Assembly: GCA_020831885.1 (NCBI GenBank)
Contig: JAFIFU010000010.1
Location: 1 to 64,000 of the forward strand
Direction: 5' to 3'
Source: Ectothiorhodospiraceae bacterium
GTDB taxonomy: Bacteria > Pseudomonadota > Gammaproteobacteria > Nitrococcales > Aquisalimonadaceae
DNA length: 64,000 nucleotides
Position 1 is the first letter of the stretch, and every line of letters begins with the position of its first letter. Of this stretch, positions 7,496 to 16,591 are shown one piece after another. The notes beneath the pieces are model-generated. The model had not been told where the DNA came from and made no database searches. It saw nothing but the letters and a program-made list of their open reading frames with translations. Made by a program: the position numbers and the translations under genes.

Positions 7496-8704
7496 ATGTT
7501 TCGCGTTTCCCAGTACATGCAGGAAATTGTCCGTCCCACGCCCCTGGGCGCACCGCGCAGGCCCACCGGTCCGGTGGTGATCTGGAACCTGATCCGGCGC
7601 TGTAATCTGGTCTGCAAACACTGTTACTCCATATCGGCGGATCGCGATTTCGCCGGTGAGTTGAGCACGGAGCAGGTTTACCGGGTGATGGACGATCTGT
7701 ACGCATACGGCGTGCGGGTACTGATCCTGTCCGGCGGCGAGCCGCTGATGCGCCCGGACATCTACCGGATCTCCCACCGGGCAAAGCGCATGGGCTTCTA
7801 CGTGGGCCTGTCCACCAACGGCACCCTGATCGATCACGACTGCATCGACGCCATTGCCGGAGTCGGCTACGACTATGTGGGCATCAGTCTGGACGGCATC
7901 GGCGTCACCCACGACCGCTTCCGGGGCATGAAAGGCGCCTTCGATCTGTCCATGAATGCTGTGCGCCTGTGTCATGAGCGGGGAATCAAGGTGGGCCTGC
8001 GATTCACCCTGACCCAGGACAATGCCAGGGAGCTGCCCCGGCTGCTGGGCCTGATGGACGAGCATGCGGTGGACAAGTTCTACCTCTCCCACCTGAACTA
8101 CGCCGGCCGCGGCAACCGCAACCGGGCCAGTGACGCCCATCTGGAAATGACCCGTGACGCCATGGACCTGCTGTTCGAGACCGCGCTGGAGGCGGTGCGC
8201 CAGGGGCAGGCCAAGGAATTCGTCACCGGCAACAACGATGCCGATGGTGTGTACCTGCTCCATTGGGTCCGGCGCCGCTTTCCGGAGCGGGCGGATCACA
8301 TCGCCGCGAAACTGCGCCAATGGGGTGGCAACGCCTCCGGTGTGAACGTGGCCAACATCGATAACGTGGGCGACGTTCACCCGGACACCATGTGGTGGGA
8401 CTACGGCCTGGGCAACGTCCGGGACCAGTGCTTCGCCGACATCTGGGAGGATGTCTCCGACCCGGTCATGGCGGGGCTGAAGCAGCGCCCGCGGCCGGTT
8501 CACGGCCGCTGCGGGGCCTGCCGTTATCTGGATATCTGCAACGGCAACACCCGGGTGCGCGCCCTACAGCTCACCGGCGACCCCTGGGCGGAGGATCCGG
8601 CTTGCTACCTGAGTGACGAGGAAATCGGTGTGACGCCCGGGGGCGAACGCCTCAAGGTGGTGCCGTTCCGGCGCCCGGACCGGGTCCACCGGCCGAAGAA
8701 ATGA
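7496..8704 (+). CDS. nirJ: radical SAM haem d1 biosynthesis protein NirJ
   Basis: This 402-residue radical SAM enzyme is thought to install the d1 ring oxo groups by removing two propionates from didecarboxysirohaem. The SAM cluster is C36-x3-C40-x2-C43 (CNLVCKHC), followed by the GGEP motif (LSGGEPL). The C-terminal SPASM-like region has cysteines in DQCFADIW, RCGACRYLDICNGN and DPACYLS, enough for a second 4Fe-4S cluster. ATG 7496 is preferred for the GGGAGGGAG just upstream. Its stop overlaps a possible nirN ATG. Confidence 0.94.
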   Translation: MFRVSQYMQEIVRPTPLGAPRRPTGPVVIWNLIRRCNLVCKHCYSISADRDFAGELSTEQVYRVMDDLYAYGVRVLILSGGEPLMRPDIYRISHRAKRMGFYVGLSTNGTLIDHDCIDAIAGVGYDYVGISLDGIGVTHDRFRGMKGAFDLSMNAVRLCHERGIKVGLRFTLTQDNARELPRLLGLMDEHAVDKFYLSHLNYAGRGNRNRASDAHLEMTRDAMDLLFETALEAVRQGQAKEFVTGNNDADGVYLLHWVRRRFPERADHIAAKLRQWGGNASGVNVANIDNVGDVHPDTMWWDYGLGNVRDQCFADIWEDVSDPVMAGLKQRPRPVHGRCGACRYLDICNGNTRVRALQLTGDPWAEDPACYLSDEEIGVTPGGERLKVVPFRRPDRVHRPKK

Positions 8705-8715
8705 CGGGAGGTATC

Positions 8716-10296
8716 ATGAGGCCATCAGGTTCCGGTTCCGGTGGGCGTGCAGCCCTGCTCCTGGGTCTGTTCTGCGGTACCGTGCTGCTGTCCTCCGGCG
8801 CCGCACTGGGCGAGGAGGAACCGCAGCGGGGAGCCGGGCTCTACGACGCCCTGTGCGCCGCCTGTCATGGTGCCGACCGCCTGGGCGGTACCGGACCGGC
8901 CCTGCTGCCGGAGAATCTGGGCCGCCTCAGTCGGGAGGACGCGTATGCGGCCATCGCCGACGGTCTTCCTGCCACCCAGATGCCCGGCTTCGGGCACGCA
9001 CTGGACGATGCCGAGATCCAGTCGCTGGTGGCCTTGATCTACACGCCCCTGGACTACGTACCCGAGTGGCGCCTGGAGGATATCGCCGACACCTGGCTGG
9101 TGCACGTGGGCGACGAGGAGCAACTGGCCACGGAACCGCAGTTCGATGCCGATCCCGAGAACATCTTCCTGGTGGTGGAAACCGGGGATCATCATGTGAC
9201 CGTTCTGGACGGCGATCGCTTTGTACCCATCCACCGCTTCAAGAGCCGCCACGCCCTGCACGGCGGGCCGAAATACTCGCCCGATGGACGTTTTGTGTTC
9301 CTGGCGTCCCGGGATGGCTGGATCAGCCGCTTCGATCTGTACAATCTGCGGGTCACCCACGAGATCCGCGCCGGCATCAACACCCGCAACGTGGCGTTGT
9401 CCGCCGACGGCCGCTACGTGCTGGTGGGGAACTACCTGCCCCACACCCTGGTGGTGCTGGACTCCCGGGACCTCAGCCCCCTGCAGCGCATCCCGGTCAC
9501 GGATGCCGCCGGTGAGCGGACTTCCCGGGTCAGCGCCGTTTACCAGGCTGCGCCCCGGGGCAGCTTCATCGCCGCGCTGCGGGATGTGCCGGAGATCTGG
9601 GAGCTGTTCTACGATCCGGCCAACACCCCCGCTGAGGCGGAACCCTTGTCCGGCGCCCCGGGCGACGGGCAATTCGCGGTGCGCCGTATCCGCATCGACG
9701 ATCCCATGGACGACTTCTTCTTCGAGCCCGAGTACCGGCGTCTGCTGGGCGCCGCCCGGGATGCCGGGCGCTCGGTGGCGGTGGACCTGGATGCCGGTCG
9801 CGAGATCGGCATCGTGCCCATCGACGGCATGCCTCATCTGGCCTCCGGCATCACCTGGGAATACCGGGGGCGCACGGTCATGGCCACGCCGCATCTGCGG
9901 GAGGCGGCAGTGAGCGTGGTGGATATGGATTCCTGGGAGGTCATCCGCCGGATCGAGACCAAGGGGCCGGGCTTCTTCCTGCGCAGCCACGAGAACAGCC
10001 GCTATGCCTGGGTCGACGTTTTCTTCGGGCCGAACCGGGATCTCATGCACGTGATCGACAAGGAAACCCTGGACATCGTGAAGACCCTGCGACCGGAAGC
10101 GGGGAAGACCGCGGCCCATGTGGAATTCACACGGGACGGCAGTCATGCCCTGGTGAGCATCTGGGACATGGACGGCGCGCTGGTGATCTACGACGCGGAA
10201 ACCCTGGAGGAGGTGAAACGTCTCCCCATGCGAAGGCCGTCGGGGAAATACAACGTTTCCAACAAAATATACCGCTCCCCCGGAACCAGCCATTGA
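8716..10296 (+). CDS. nirN: dihydro-haem d1 dehydrogenase NirN
   Basis: This 526-residue periplasmic protein has a signal peptide (about 1-32), a cytochrome c domain with CAACH (47-51) and an eight-bladed d1-type propeller homologous to NirS. NirN oxidises dihydro-d1 to d1, the last step, before transfer to NirS. The C-terminus PSGKYNVSNK echoes the NirS TPTGKFNVYN. ATG 8716 is chosen over 8701 because GGGAGG sits 5 bases upstream; 8701 would overlap nirJ with no ribosome site of its own. It is the last gene of the operon. Confidence 0.93.
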   Translation: MRPSGSGSGGRAALLLGLFCGTVLLSSGAALGEEEPQRGAGLYDALCAACHGADRLGGTGPALLPENLGRLSREDAYAAIADGLPATQMPGFGHALDDAEIQSLVALIYTPLDYVPEWRLEDIADTWLVHVGDEEQLATEPQFDADPENIFLVVETGDHHVTVLDGDRFVPIHRFKSRHALHGGPKYSPDGRFVFLASRDGWISRFDLYNLRVTHEIRAGINTRNVALSADGRYVLVGNYLPHTLVVLDSRDLSPLQRIPVTDAAGERTSRVSAVYQAAPRGSFIAALRDVPEIWELFYDPANTPAEAEPLSGAPGDGQFAVRRIRIDDPMDDFFFEPEYRRLLGAARDAGRSVAVDLDAGREIGIVPIDGMPHLASGITWEYRGRTVMATPHLREAAVSVVDMDSWEVIRRIETKGPGFFLRSHENSRYAWVDVFFGPNRDLMHVIDKETLDIVKTLRPEAGKTAAHVEFTRDGSHALVSIWDMDGALVIYDAETLEEVKRLPMRRPSGKYNVSNKIYRSPGTSH

Positions 10297-10325
10297 ATCG
10301 GCTCGTGTTCGTGAACCGAATAAAC

Positions 10326-10394
10326 TTGACATTGGTTAACTAGTAACTATTAGTTGACTTATGGCCCAGGGGTGCCTGACCCCCTTGTCGGGGG
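10326..10394 (+). promoter_or_regulatory. near-consensus FNR/Dnr box before fnr-like gene
   Basis: TTGACATTGGTTAA at 10326-10339 differs from TTGAC-N4-GTCAA by one base. TTATGG at 10359-10364 sits at the expected -10 distance. A small CCCCC/GGGGG hairpin (10380-10394) would fall in the 5' leader. The site could mediate auto- or cross-regulation of the following regulator. Confidence 0.5.
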
Positions 10395-10458
10395 AGCCAG
10401 GAGGCAGTGGCTCGCCGGGTCAGGGCACTAAAACACACACATGACAGGAAGGTGGCTG

Positions 10459-11253
10459 ATGGAACAGTACGGAGATTCCGCCGGGCCCTGGCATTGCGGA
10501 GCCTTGCAGACGTGCCCCAGATGCCTGTTCGCCAACCTGCTTACTTCCGTTCTGGCAACCCGTGGCCGCGAACGTTTGGTTCGCCGCCTCATCCGTGACC
10601 CGTCGTCGTTGAACACCGGCCAGACCCTGCGCCGGGAGGGGGAGCCCTTCCAGGCCCTGTTCATGCTGCGCTCAGGCGTTCTGAAAACCTTCGTCGTCTC
10701 GGAGGATGGCGGCGAACAGATCATCGATTTTCATTTTCCCGGGGAGCTGGTGGGTCTCTCCGCCATGGGTACGGGGAATCATCTGGGCTGCACCATGGCC
10801 TTGTCGCCGTCCGCCGTTTGCGTGATCCGGGCATCCGATATGGATGCGGTGTGCAAGGAGTATCCGGACGTGCAGAAGCGGCTTCTGCAACTCACGTCCC
10901 GGGAGATTGCCCGGCGGGAGCGTATGCACCAGCTCATGAGCGGTACCCGGGCGGAGTGCCGTCTGGCCATGGCCCTGCTCAACATCGCCGAACGCCTGGG
11001 CGTGATCGCCAGCCGGGGCGAACTCCGGTTCCAGTTGCCCATGGCCCGGGTCGACCTGGCGGCATACCTGGGGCTCACCGCCGAGACCACCAGTCGCCAA
11101 CTGCGGCGCTGGGAAGAGCGGAACTGGATTCGTACCCGTGGCCGGGAGTTCACCATCCGCGTGCCACCCGCGCTGCGGGCCCTGGCCGGCCGTCACAGCG
11201 CTGCGGAGGCGCAACGCCAGGTGGTCAACGCCGGTTGTCAGTATATGCCCTGA
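10459..11253 (+). CDS. FNR/Anr-like anaerobic regulator with unusual Cys spacing
   Basis: This 264-residue Crp/Fnr-family activator has a sensor beta-roll (about 45-145), dimer helix and winged helix. The recognition helix reads AETTSRQLRRW, and E209, S212 and R213 fall at the same numbers as in E. coli FNR, predicting TTGAT/C half-sites. N-terminal cysteines C13, C19 and C22 plus an internal C121 (aligned with FNR C122) could hold a 4Fe-4S cluster, but the spacing is C-x5-C-x2-C rather than FNR's C-x2-C-x5-C. Start 10459 has AGGAAGG 6 bases upstream; an ATG at 10441 is possible. It is likely an oxygen sensor feeding the nir/nor/ccm boxes. Confidence 0.82.
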   Translation: MEQYGDSAGPWHCGALQTCPRCLFANLLTSVLATRGRERLVRRLIRDPSSLNTGQTLRREGEPFQALFMLRSGVLKTFVVSEDGGEQIIDFHFPGELVGLSAMGTGNHLGCTMALSPSAVCVIRASDMDAVCKEYPDVQKRLLQLTSREIARRERMHQLMSGTRAECRLAMALLNIAERLGVIASRGELRFQLPMARVDLAAYLGLTAETTSRQLRRWEERNWIRTRGREFTIRVPPALRALAGRHSAAEAQRQVVNAGCQYMP

Positions 11254-11283
11254 CCATAAGCCAGGGCCCAAGGTCGTGAATCC

Positions 11284-11706
11284 ACGTCGGTGATCCGCGC
11301 TGACGCGCGGCTACCGACCTACCCGTGGCCGGTAGCGCATCGGGTGGGGTGTAGGTCGGAAGCGGCGCGCAGCGCCGATCCCCGACACCCCGGTTGGGAA
11401 TGATTCCGGTACCCGACGATCATGCCGTGGGACGTGTTTTTTGACGTCGGTGATCCGCGCTGACGCGCGGCTACCGACCTACACGGGGTCGGGCGTGGGG
11501 GAGGGGTGCGTAGGTCGGAAGCGGCGCGCAGCGCCGATCCCCGACACCCCGGTTGGGAATGATTCCGGTACCCGACGATCATGCCGTGGGACGTGTTTTT
11601 TGACGTCGGTGATCCGCGCTGACGCGCGGCTACCGACCTACACGGGGTCGGGCGTGGGGGAGGGGTGCGTAGGTCGGAAGCGGCGCGCAGCGCCGATCTC
11701 CGACGT
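11284..11706. repeat. REP/BIME-like palindromic array, 2.7 units of about 160 bp
   Basis: Three tandem copies at about 159-160-bp spacing (unit starts 11284, 11444, 11603). Each holds two imperfect palindromes: type A GTCGGTGATCCGCGC...GCGCGGCTACCGAC, and type B GTCGGAAGCGGCGC-gca-GCGCCGATCCCCGAC, preceded by GTAG. Spacers between copies are nearly identical. The array fills the convergent gap between the fnr-like gene and norD. A related family recurs at 29388-29705. No RAYT transposase is in the window. Confidence 0.85.
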
Positions 11707-11713
11707 CTACGTC

Positions 11714-13654
11714 CTAGCTGCTGATGATCTGCCGGTAGATCGCGGGCAGGGCGGTGACCAACTGGGCGGGCTGGCTGACGATGGCGTGACGGCCGCGGCC
11801 GAACAGGTACGGGAAATACTGCTGGGCCTGGTTGTCCACGGTCACGCCGAACACCGTGACCTCCTTGCCCCGCGCCTCGATGATGGCCCGCCGGGTGTCC
11901 TCGATGGCGTAGCGCCCCTCGTAGTAATCCGTGTCGTTGGGCTTGCCGTCCGTCAGCACCAGCAGCAGGCGGTTGCGGTTCGGTTGCTTCTCCAGTTCGT
12001 CACTCAGGTGGCGGATGGCCGGCCCCATCCGGGTGTAGTGCCCCGGTTTCAACGCGCTGATGCGGCGCACGATAGGGTCACCCATGGTCTCGCCGAAGCC
12101 CTTCAGTGTATTGACCCAGACCCGGTGCCGGCGGTGGGAGGTGAAGGTGTAGATGCCGTAGTCGTCGCCGCAGGCGGCCAGGCCATGGGCCAGCACCAGC
12201 AGCGCCTCCTTCTCCACATCCAGCACCCGGCGGTCCTCCAGCCAGGCGTCGGTGGACAGGGAAACGTCCACCAGGATGGCCACCGCCAGATCCCGGGCCT
12301 GCTGGCGCGCCGCCAGATAGATGCGGTCGGAATCCTCACCGGTGGCCAGTAGGTCGCAGTGGGAGCGGATCACGGCGTCCATGTCCAGCTCGGTGCCATC
12401 GGTCTGCCCGCGCAGGATCTCGCGGCGGGGCCGCAGGGCCTCAAACTGGCGCCGGACATGACGGATGCGCCGCCGGGTCGTTGTGTCCGGCGACCAGTCC
12501 TCGCCCTCCTCAGACTGCAGACCCGTGTGCACGGCGCAGTGGGCAGGCAGGTAGGCGTTCTTGCGGTAATTCCATTCCGGGTAAGTGCGGTAGCCGCTGA
12601 GCCGCTCGCCGGTGACGCCGTCCGGGGGCAGGTCCAGATCCACCTTCAGGCGGGTGGCGGCCCGCTGCTTGTGCGGGCTGAGCGTGATCTCTTCGATCTG
12701 CTCGGCAGCCCGCTTGGCCTCCTCATCCTCCTCGTCCTCCACCATCCGGTTGACGTTGACCATCTCGGTCCAGGACAGCAGTTTCTCGAAGCGGTTCAGC
12801 ACCAGTGGATCGTCCCGCTCGCACTGATCCTGATGCCGGCGCTCGGCCTTGCGCTTACCCTCGCTGGCGGACTTCGGGGAATTGGTCTTGCCGTCGTTCG
12901 GTTCGTCCACCCCTTCCTTGCGCCCGCCGGCCCCCAGGCGGGCGATTTCGCCCCACACGGGTGCGGGCAGCGGCGGCCGGTAATCACGGGGGGTTCGAAG
13001 GGTATCCTGTGGCGCGTCCGGATCGGCGATCTGCTCCATGATGCGCCGGGCCCGCGGGTCCAGCGGGCTGGTATCCCCCAGCAGGCGGCGGATGCAGGCC
13101 TCCACGGCGGCCTCCACCGGCGGCAGCCGGCGCACCGGCCGCACGGCAAGCAGCGCGGAGCACAGGGAGCGATAGCGCCGCGCCAGGCCGGGGAAGGTGT
13201 CGCAGACGCGTTGGCTGGCCCGGTGGGCTTCCCGGAGCAGGGCGATATCCTGCTGCAGCGGCCCGGCGCCCTTTGGCAGCGACGGGGCCTCCGCCACCGC
13301 CAGGAAGGCGGCCAGCCAGAAGTACAGATCGCGGTTTGCCCGGGGGTCCGGAAAGTAATCCAGAACCGGCGGCAGTAGCAGGTTCTCTTCGTCGCGCCGC
13401 GCCTGGTCCACCGGCTCCTCGTCGAAACCCAGGCGCTGGCGCAGGGTCAGCCGGTGGCGGGAGTTGCGTGCCACGATGGCCGCCACCTCCAGGCCCAGGG
13501 GGCCGCCGGTGGCGCGGAAGAACACGCCCAGGGTGTTGCGTAGGTCGTCCAGACGCACGGCCGCGTCCGGGTGCCGGGGGTAGCTGGCGGCCCGGGAGGC
13601 CCAGCGGTGCCAGCGCCGGCCGACAAGTTCCTCGAACTCCAGGAATTGCAGCAT
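11714..13654 (-). CDS. norD: NorD, von Willebrand factor A protein for NO reductase
   Basis: This 646-residue cytoplasmic protein has a large N-terminal helical part, a charged linker (about 250-320, EDEEDEEAK) and a C-terminal VWA domain (about 460-640) with the metal-ion-dependent adhesion motif DVSLSTD. NorD works with the MoxR AAA+ protein NorQ as a chaperone that activates NO reductase, probably by inserting the non-haem iron. It lies 13 bases downstream of norQ. The 3' end runs straight into the REP-like array. Confidence 0.93.
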   Translation of the reverse strand: MLQFLEFEELVGRRWHRWASRAASYPRHPDAAVRLDDLRNTLGVFFRATGGPLGLEVAAIVARNSRHRLTLRQRLGFDEEPVDQARRDEENLLLPPVLDYFPDPRANRDLYFWLAAFLAVAEAPSLPKGAGPLQQDIALLREAHRASQRVCDTFPGLARRYRSLCSALLAVRPVRRLPPVEAAVEACIRRLLGDTSPLDPRARRIMEQIADPDAPQDTLRTPRDYRPPLPAPVWGEIARLGAGGRKEGVDEPNDGKTNSPKSASEGKRKAERRHQDQCERDDPLVLNRFEKLLSWTEMVNVNRMVEDEEDEEAKRAAEQIEEITLSPHKQRAATRLKVDLDLPPDGVTGERLSGYRTYPEWNYRKNAYLPAHCAVHTGLQSEEGEDWSPDTTTRRRIRHVRRQFEALRPRREILRGQTDGTELDMDAVIRSHCDLLATGEDSDRIYLAARQQARDLAVAILVDVSLSTDAWLEDRRVLDVEKEALLVLAHGLAACGDDYGIYTFTSHRRHRVWVNTLKGFGETMGDPIVRRISALKPGHYTRMGPAIRHLSDELEKQPNRNRLLLVLTDGKPNDTDYYEGRYAIEDTRRAIIEARGKEVTVFGVTVDNQAQQYFPYLFGRGRHAIVSQPAQLVTALPAIYRQIISS

Positions 13655-13667
13655 GGGGCCCGCGCTC

Positions 13668-14480
13668 CTAGCCGAAGGTTGCCAGGATGGCTTCCATCAG
13701 GCCCTCCTTCACATCCGCATCGTCGCTGAGCGGTTCCACCAGGGTACTGCGGGCGGCTTCGATGATGGGCACACCGGCGCGTACCAGGGTGGCGCAGTAG
13801 ACCAGGAGGCGGGTGGATACCCCTTCCTCCAGGTCCTGGCCGCGCATCTCCCGCAGCCGTCGGGCCAGGTTGACCAGGGCTGCACACTGGTCCTGGGGAA
13901 GGCCGCTTTCACGAGCCACGATCTCACACTCCACCCGCGGCGGCGGGAAGTCGAACTCCAATGCCACAAAGCGCTGCCGGGTGCTGGGTTTCAGCGATTT
14001 CAGAATGTGCTGGTAGCCCGGATTGTAGGACACCACCAGCATGAAGCCGGGCGGTGCCTCCAGCAGTTCGCCGGTCCGTTCCAGCGGCAGCATGCGGCGG
14101 TCGTCGGTGAGCGGGTGCAACACCACGGTCACGTCCTTGCGGGCCTCCACCACTTCGTCCAGGTAGCAGATGCCCCCTTCCCGTACGGCCCGGGTCAGCG
14201 GCCCGTCCACCCAGCGGGTTTCACCCCCCTGCAGCAGGTAGCGCCCGGTGAGGTCGGCGGAGGTGAGGTCGTCGTGGCAGGCCACGGTGAACAAGGGCCT
14301 GCCCAGCCGTGCCGCCATGTGGCTGACGAAGCGCGTCTTCCCGCAGCCGGTCGGCCCCTTCAGCAGCAGGGGCAGGCGCTGTTCGTAGGCGTGCTGGAAC
14401 AGTTCGCATTCGGCACCCACGGGCTGGTAGTAGGGGACGGATTGCCCCGGTTCCCTGGTGACGCGCGTTGCTGGCTGCAT
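13668..14480 (-). CDS. norQ: NorQ, MoxR-family AAA+ ATPase
   Basis: This 270-residue ATPase has Walker A GPTGCGKT (42-49), Walker B ICYLDEV, and a sensor region in SYNPGYQ. Together with NorD it remodels and activates the NorCB complex. It is closely related to CbbQ/NirQ; the norB-norQ-norD order fixes the name. The start ATG is preceded by GAGGA. It is separated from norB by a strong hairpin with a T-run, so its transcription is probably partial read-through. Confidence 0.93.
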   Translation of the reverse strand: MQPATRVTREPGQSVPYYQPVGAECELFQHAYEQRLPLLLKGPTGCGKTRFVSHMAARLGRPLFTVACHDDLTSADLTGRYLLQGGETRWVDGPLTRAVREGGICYLDEVVEARKDVTVVLHPLTDDRRMLPLERTGELLEAPPGFMLVVSYNPGYQHILKSLKPSTRQRFVALEFDFPPPRVECEIVARESGLPQDQCAALVNLARRLREMRGQDLEEGVSTRLLVYCATLVRAGVPIIEAARSTLVEPLSDDADVKEGLMEAILATFG

Positions 14481-14498
14481 GGCTTGATCCTCGCTTGC

Positions 14499-14533
14499 GG
14501 AAAAGAGGCCGCCCGCCGCCGGGGCGGGCGGCC
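14499..14533 (-). terminator. intrinsic terminator/attenuator between norB and norQ
   Basis: GGCCGCCCGCC and GGCGGGCGGCC (14507-14517 / 14523-14533) form an 11-bp perfect stem. On the minus strand it is followed by TCTTTTC. It lies between norB and norQ inside the operon and probably lowers norQD relative to norCB. Confidence 0.75.
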
Positions 14534-14544
14534 GTCGTAGCCGC

Positions 14545-15891
14545 CTAGTCGGCAGCGGCGCTCACGTTGGCCGTCGCCGGTACCTGCTCGCGGGCGGGAC
14601 CGAAGATGGCATACAGGAACAGGATCACGCCAATGGCCATGGCAACGCCGGCACCCAGCCGCATGGCGTAGAACACGTCCAATTGATCCTGGATCACCAT
14701 GAAGTTCATGCCCAGCACCCGCTGCAGGTGGGTCTGAACCACGCCGGCAAAGGTCAACGTGAAGGTCATGAAGCACATGGCCGAGGTCATGATCCAGAAG
14801 GACCACATGTTCAGGATCTGGTTGTACGGCTGCAGCCGGCGCATCTGCGGCATGGCATAGGAGATGATGGCCAGGACCAGCATCACGTAGGCGCCGTAGA
14901 AGGCCAGGTGCCCATGGGCCGCGGTGATCTGCGTGCCGTGGGAATAGTAGTTGATCCAGGACAGGGTGTGCATGAAGCCCCAGACCCCGGCACCGAAGAA
15001 GGCGATGACGGCGCAGCCCAGCGTCCACAGCATGGCCGCCTTGTTCGGGTGGTTGCGGCTGCCTTTCCAGAACATGTAGAAGGCGAACACCAGCATGGCG
15101 AAGAACGGGATCACCTCCAGGGTGGAGAAGATGCTGCCGATGGGCTGCCAGTAGGCCGGGGTGCCGATCCAGTAGTAATGGTGACCGGTACCCAGCAGAC
15201 CGGAGAACAGGGACAGGCCCACGATCACGTACAGCCACTTCTCGATGATCTCCCGGTCAACCCCGGTCATCTTGATCAGCAGGTAGCCCAGCAGGGCAGC
15301 CATGATCAGCTCCCAGACGCCTTCCACCCAGATGTGCACGATCCACCACCAGTACAGCTTGTCCAGGGCCAGGTTGGCGGGGTTGTAGAAGGCGAACAGC
15401 CAGAAGATGGCCGCCAGCCACAGGCCCAGCATCAGCACCAGGCTGATGGCGGTCTTGCGGCCCTTGAGCAGCGTCATGCTGGTGTTGTAGAGGAACATCA
15501 GGAACGAGACTGTGATCAGCACCTTCACCCAAAGCGGCTGCTCCAGGTAGTGCCGTCCCTCATGGATCTCGAACTGGTAGCCGATCAGCGCCGCCGCCCC
15601 GGCGAAGGCGAATATCGCCAACTGCACATAGGCGATCATCGGGCTGTGGATGTCCGTTTCCGACTCCTCCGGGAGCAGGTAATACGTGCACCCCATGAAG
15701 CCGATCAGCAGCCAGACCAGCAACAGGTTGGTGTGGCTCATCCGCATGATATGGAACGGCATGGCCTCCGACAGGAACTCCGGCAGCACGTACACGGTGG
15801 CTGCGAGCAATCCGAAGGTGATCTGCAGCGCGAAAAGCGCCATGGCCACCGCGAAGAACGGCAGGGCCACCTTTTGCGTTTCGTATTTCAT
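14545..15891 (-). CDS. norB: nitric oxide reductase large subunit NorB
   Basis: This 448-residue inner-membrane haem b/b3 non-haem iron protein, a member of the haem-copper oxidase superfamily with about 12 helices, reduces 2 NO to N2O. Visible features are MRMSHTNLLLVW (low-spin haem ligand region), VEGVWELIMAALLGYL with the glutamates typical of cNOR, GTGHHYYW (non-haem iron histidines), and TAAHGHLAFYGAYVM (further haem ligands). The length fits cNOR, not the fused qNOR (about 760). It follows norC by 52 bases. Confidence 0.96.
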   Translation of the reverse strand: MKYETQKVALPFFAVAMALFALQITFGLLAATVYVLPEFLSEAMPFHIMRMSHTNLLLVWLLIGFMGCTYYLLPEESETDIHSPMIAYVQLAIFAFAGAAALIGYQFEIHEGRHYLEQPLWVKVLITVSFLMFLYNTSMTLLKGRKTAISLVLMLGLWLAAIFWLFAFYNPANLALDKLYWWWIVHIWVEGVWELIMAALLGYLLIKMTGVDREIIEKWLYVIVGLSLFSGLLGTGHHYYWIGTPAYWQPIGSIFSTLEVIPFFAMLVFAFYMFWKGSRNHPNKAAMLWTLGCAVIAFFGAGVWGFMHTLSWINYYSHGTQITAAHGHLAFYGAYVMLVLAIISYAMPQMRRLQPYNQILNMWSFWIMTSAMCFMTFTLTFAGVVQTHLQRVLGMNFMVIQDQLDVFYAMRLGAGVAMAIGVILFLYAIFGPAREQVPATANVSAAAD

Positions 15892-15943
15892 AATGTCTGT
15901 TCTCCGTACCTGGAACCCTTTTTCGATGTGAAATGAATCCGGT

Positions 15944-16402
15944 TCAGCCGGACGGGTGCGGTGGCCAGCCCTTGGTGTCGATGCGGTCGGTCCATTCGAA
16001 GAAATCGATCAACGCCTCCATTTCCTCGTCGTTGATATCGAAGTACGGCATCTGCCGGCGCCCCGGCGCCCCGGTGGGTTGCGCGCGCATCCAGCCGGCG
16101 ATGGCCGCCCGGGCGCCCTCCGGGTTCTCGCGGCCGCCGAAGCGGGTCCAGACGTTTCCGAGTTCCGGGGCGAAGTAGCCGCCCTCACCCAGAATGGTGT
16201 GGCAGTTGATGCAGGAGTGTTCTTCCCACACCTCTTTGCCGTGGCGTACGGATTCCGTCAGCCCGTCGTGATCGGTGGAGACGTTGACGATGTACCAATG
16301 ACTGTGCGCCGTCAGCGCCGCGAACAGAATGAAGAAGAACAGCGACCCGCCATAGAAGATGTTGCGGGCTGCTGCTTTCGTGAGCCCATCGCCCATTGGC
16401 AT
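15944..16402 (-). CDS. norC: nitric oxide reductase cytochrome c subunit NorC
   Basis: This 152-residue membrane-anchored monohaem cytochrome c passes electrons to NorB. One uncleaved N-terminal helix (about 14-32) is followed by CINCH at 64-68 (HSCINCHTILGEGGYFAPEL is the NorC signature); the axial Met is likely in RRQMPYFD. It is the first gene of norCBQD. The Dnr box lies 114 bases upstream. Confidence 0.96.
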   Translation of the reverse strand: MPMGDGLTKAAARNIFYGGSLFFFILFAALTAHSHWYIVNVSTDHDGLTESVRHGKEVWEEHSCINCHTILGEGGYFAPELGNVWTRFGGRENPEGARAAIAGWMRAQPTGAPGRRQMPYFDINDEEMEALIDFFEWTDRIDTKGWPPHPSG

Positions 16403-16490
16403 TACCCCCTTTTTTCCGGTTTTTTTCCGCCACCTCTGCGGCGAACCGCGGCATCAGGTGGAGTCCGTAACAGCAGAGATCAGCTTGAAA

Positions 16491-16529
16491 CTAGCAATCG
16501 GTTGCAGCTCCATCCTTGACGCTTGTCAA
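16491..16529 (-). promoter_or_regulatory. norC promoter: FNR/Dnr box
   Basis: TTGACGCTTGTCAA at 16516-16529 is a perfect TTGAC-N4-GTCAA. On the minus strand TGCTAG (16496-16491) lies about 29 bases from the box centre. The sequence fits a class II promoter for norCBQD. Confidence 0.78.
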
Positions 16530-16553
16530 GCGGCTCCTGGCGGGCCTGGGGAT

Positions 16554-16577
16554 CCGCCGCCCGTCACGGGGCGGCGG
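16554..16577 (-). terminator. hairpin at end of ccm operon
   Basis: CCGCCGCCC (16554-16562) and GGGCGGCGG (16569-16577) form a strong stem about 15 bases beyond the ccmI stop on the minus strand. No T-run follows in that direction, so termination efficiency is uncertain. It separates ccm transcription from the norC promoter. Confidence 0.5.
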
Positions 16578-16591
16578 TTTGTGGCGGATGA

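Noticed and set aside
11284..11706. CRISPR array
   Set aside because: The repeats are about 160 bp apart with near-identical intervening sequence and internal palindromes; there are no short unique spacers and no cas genes.
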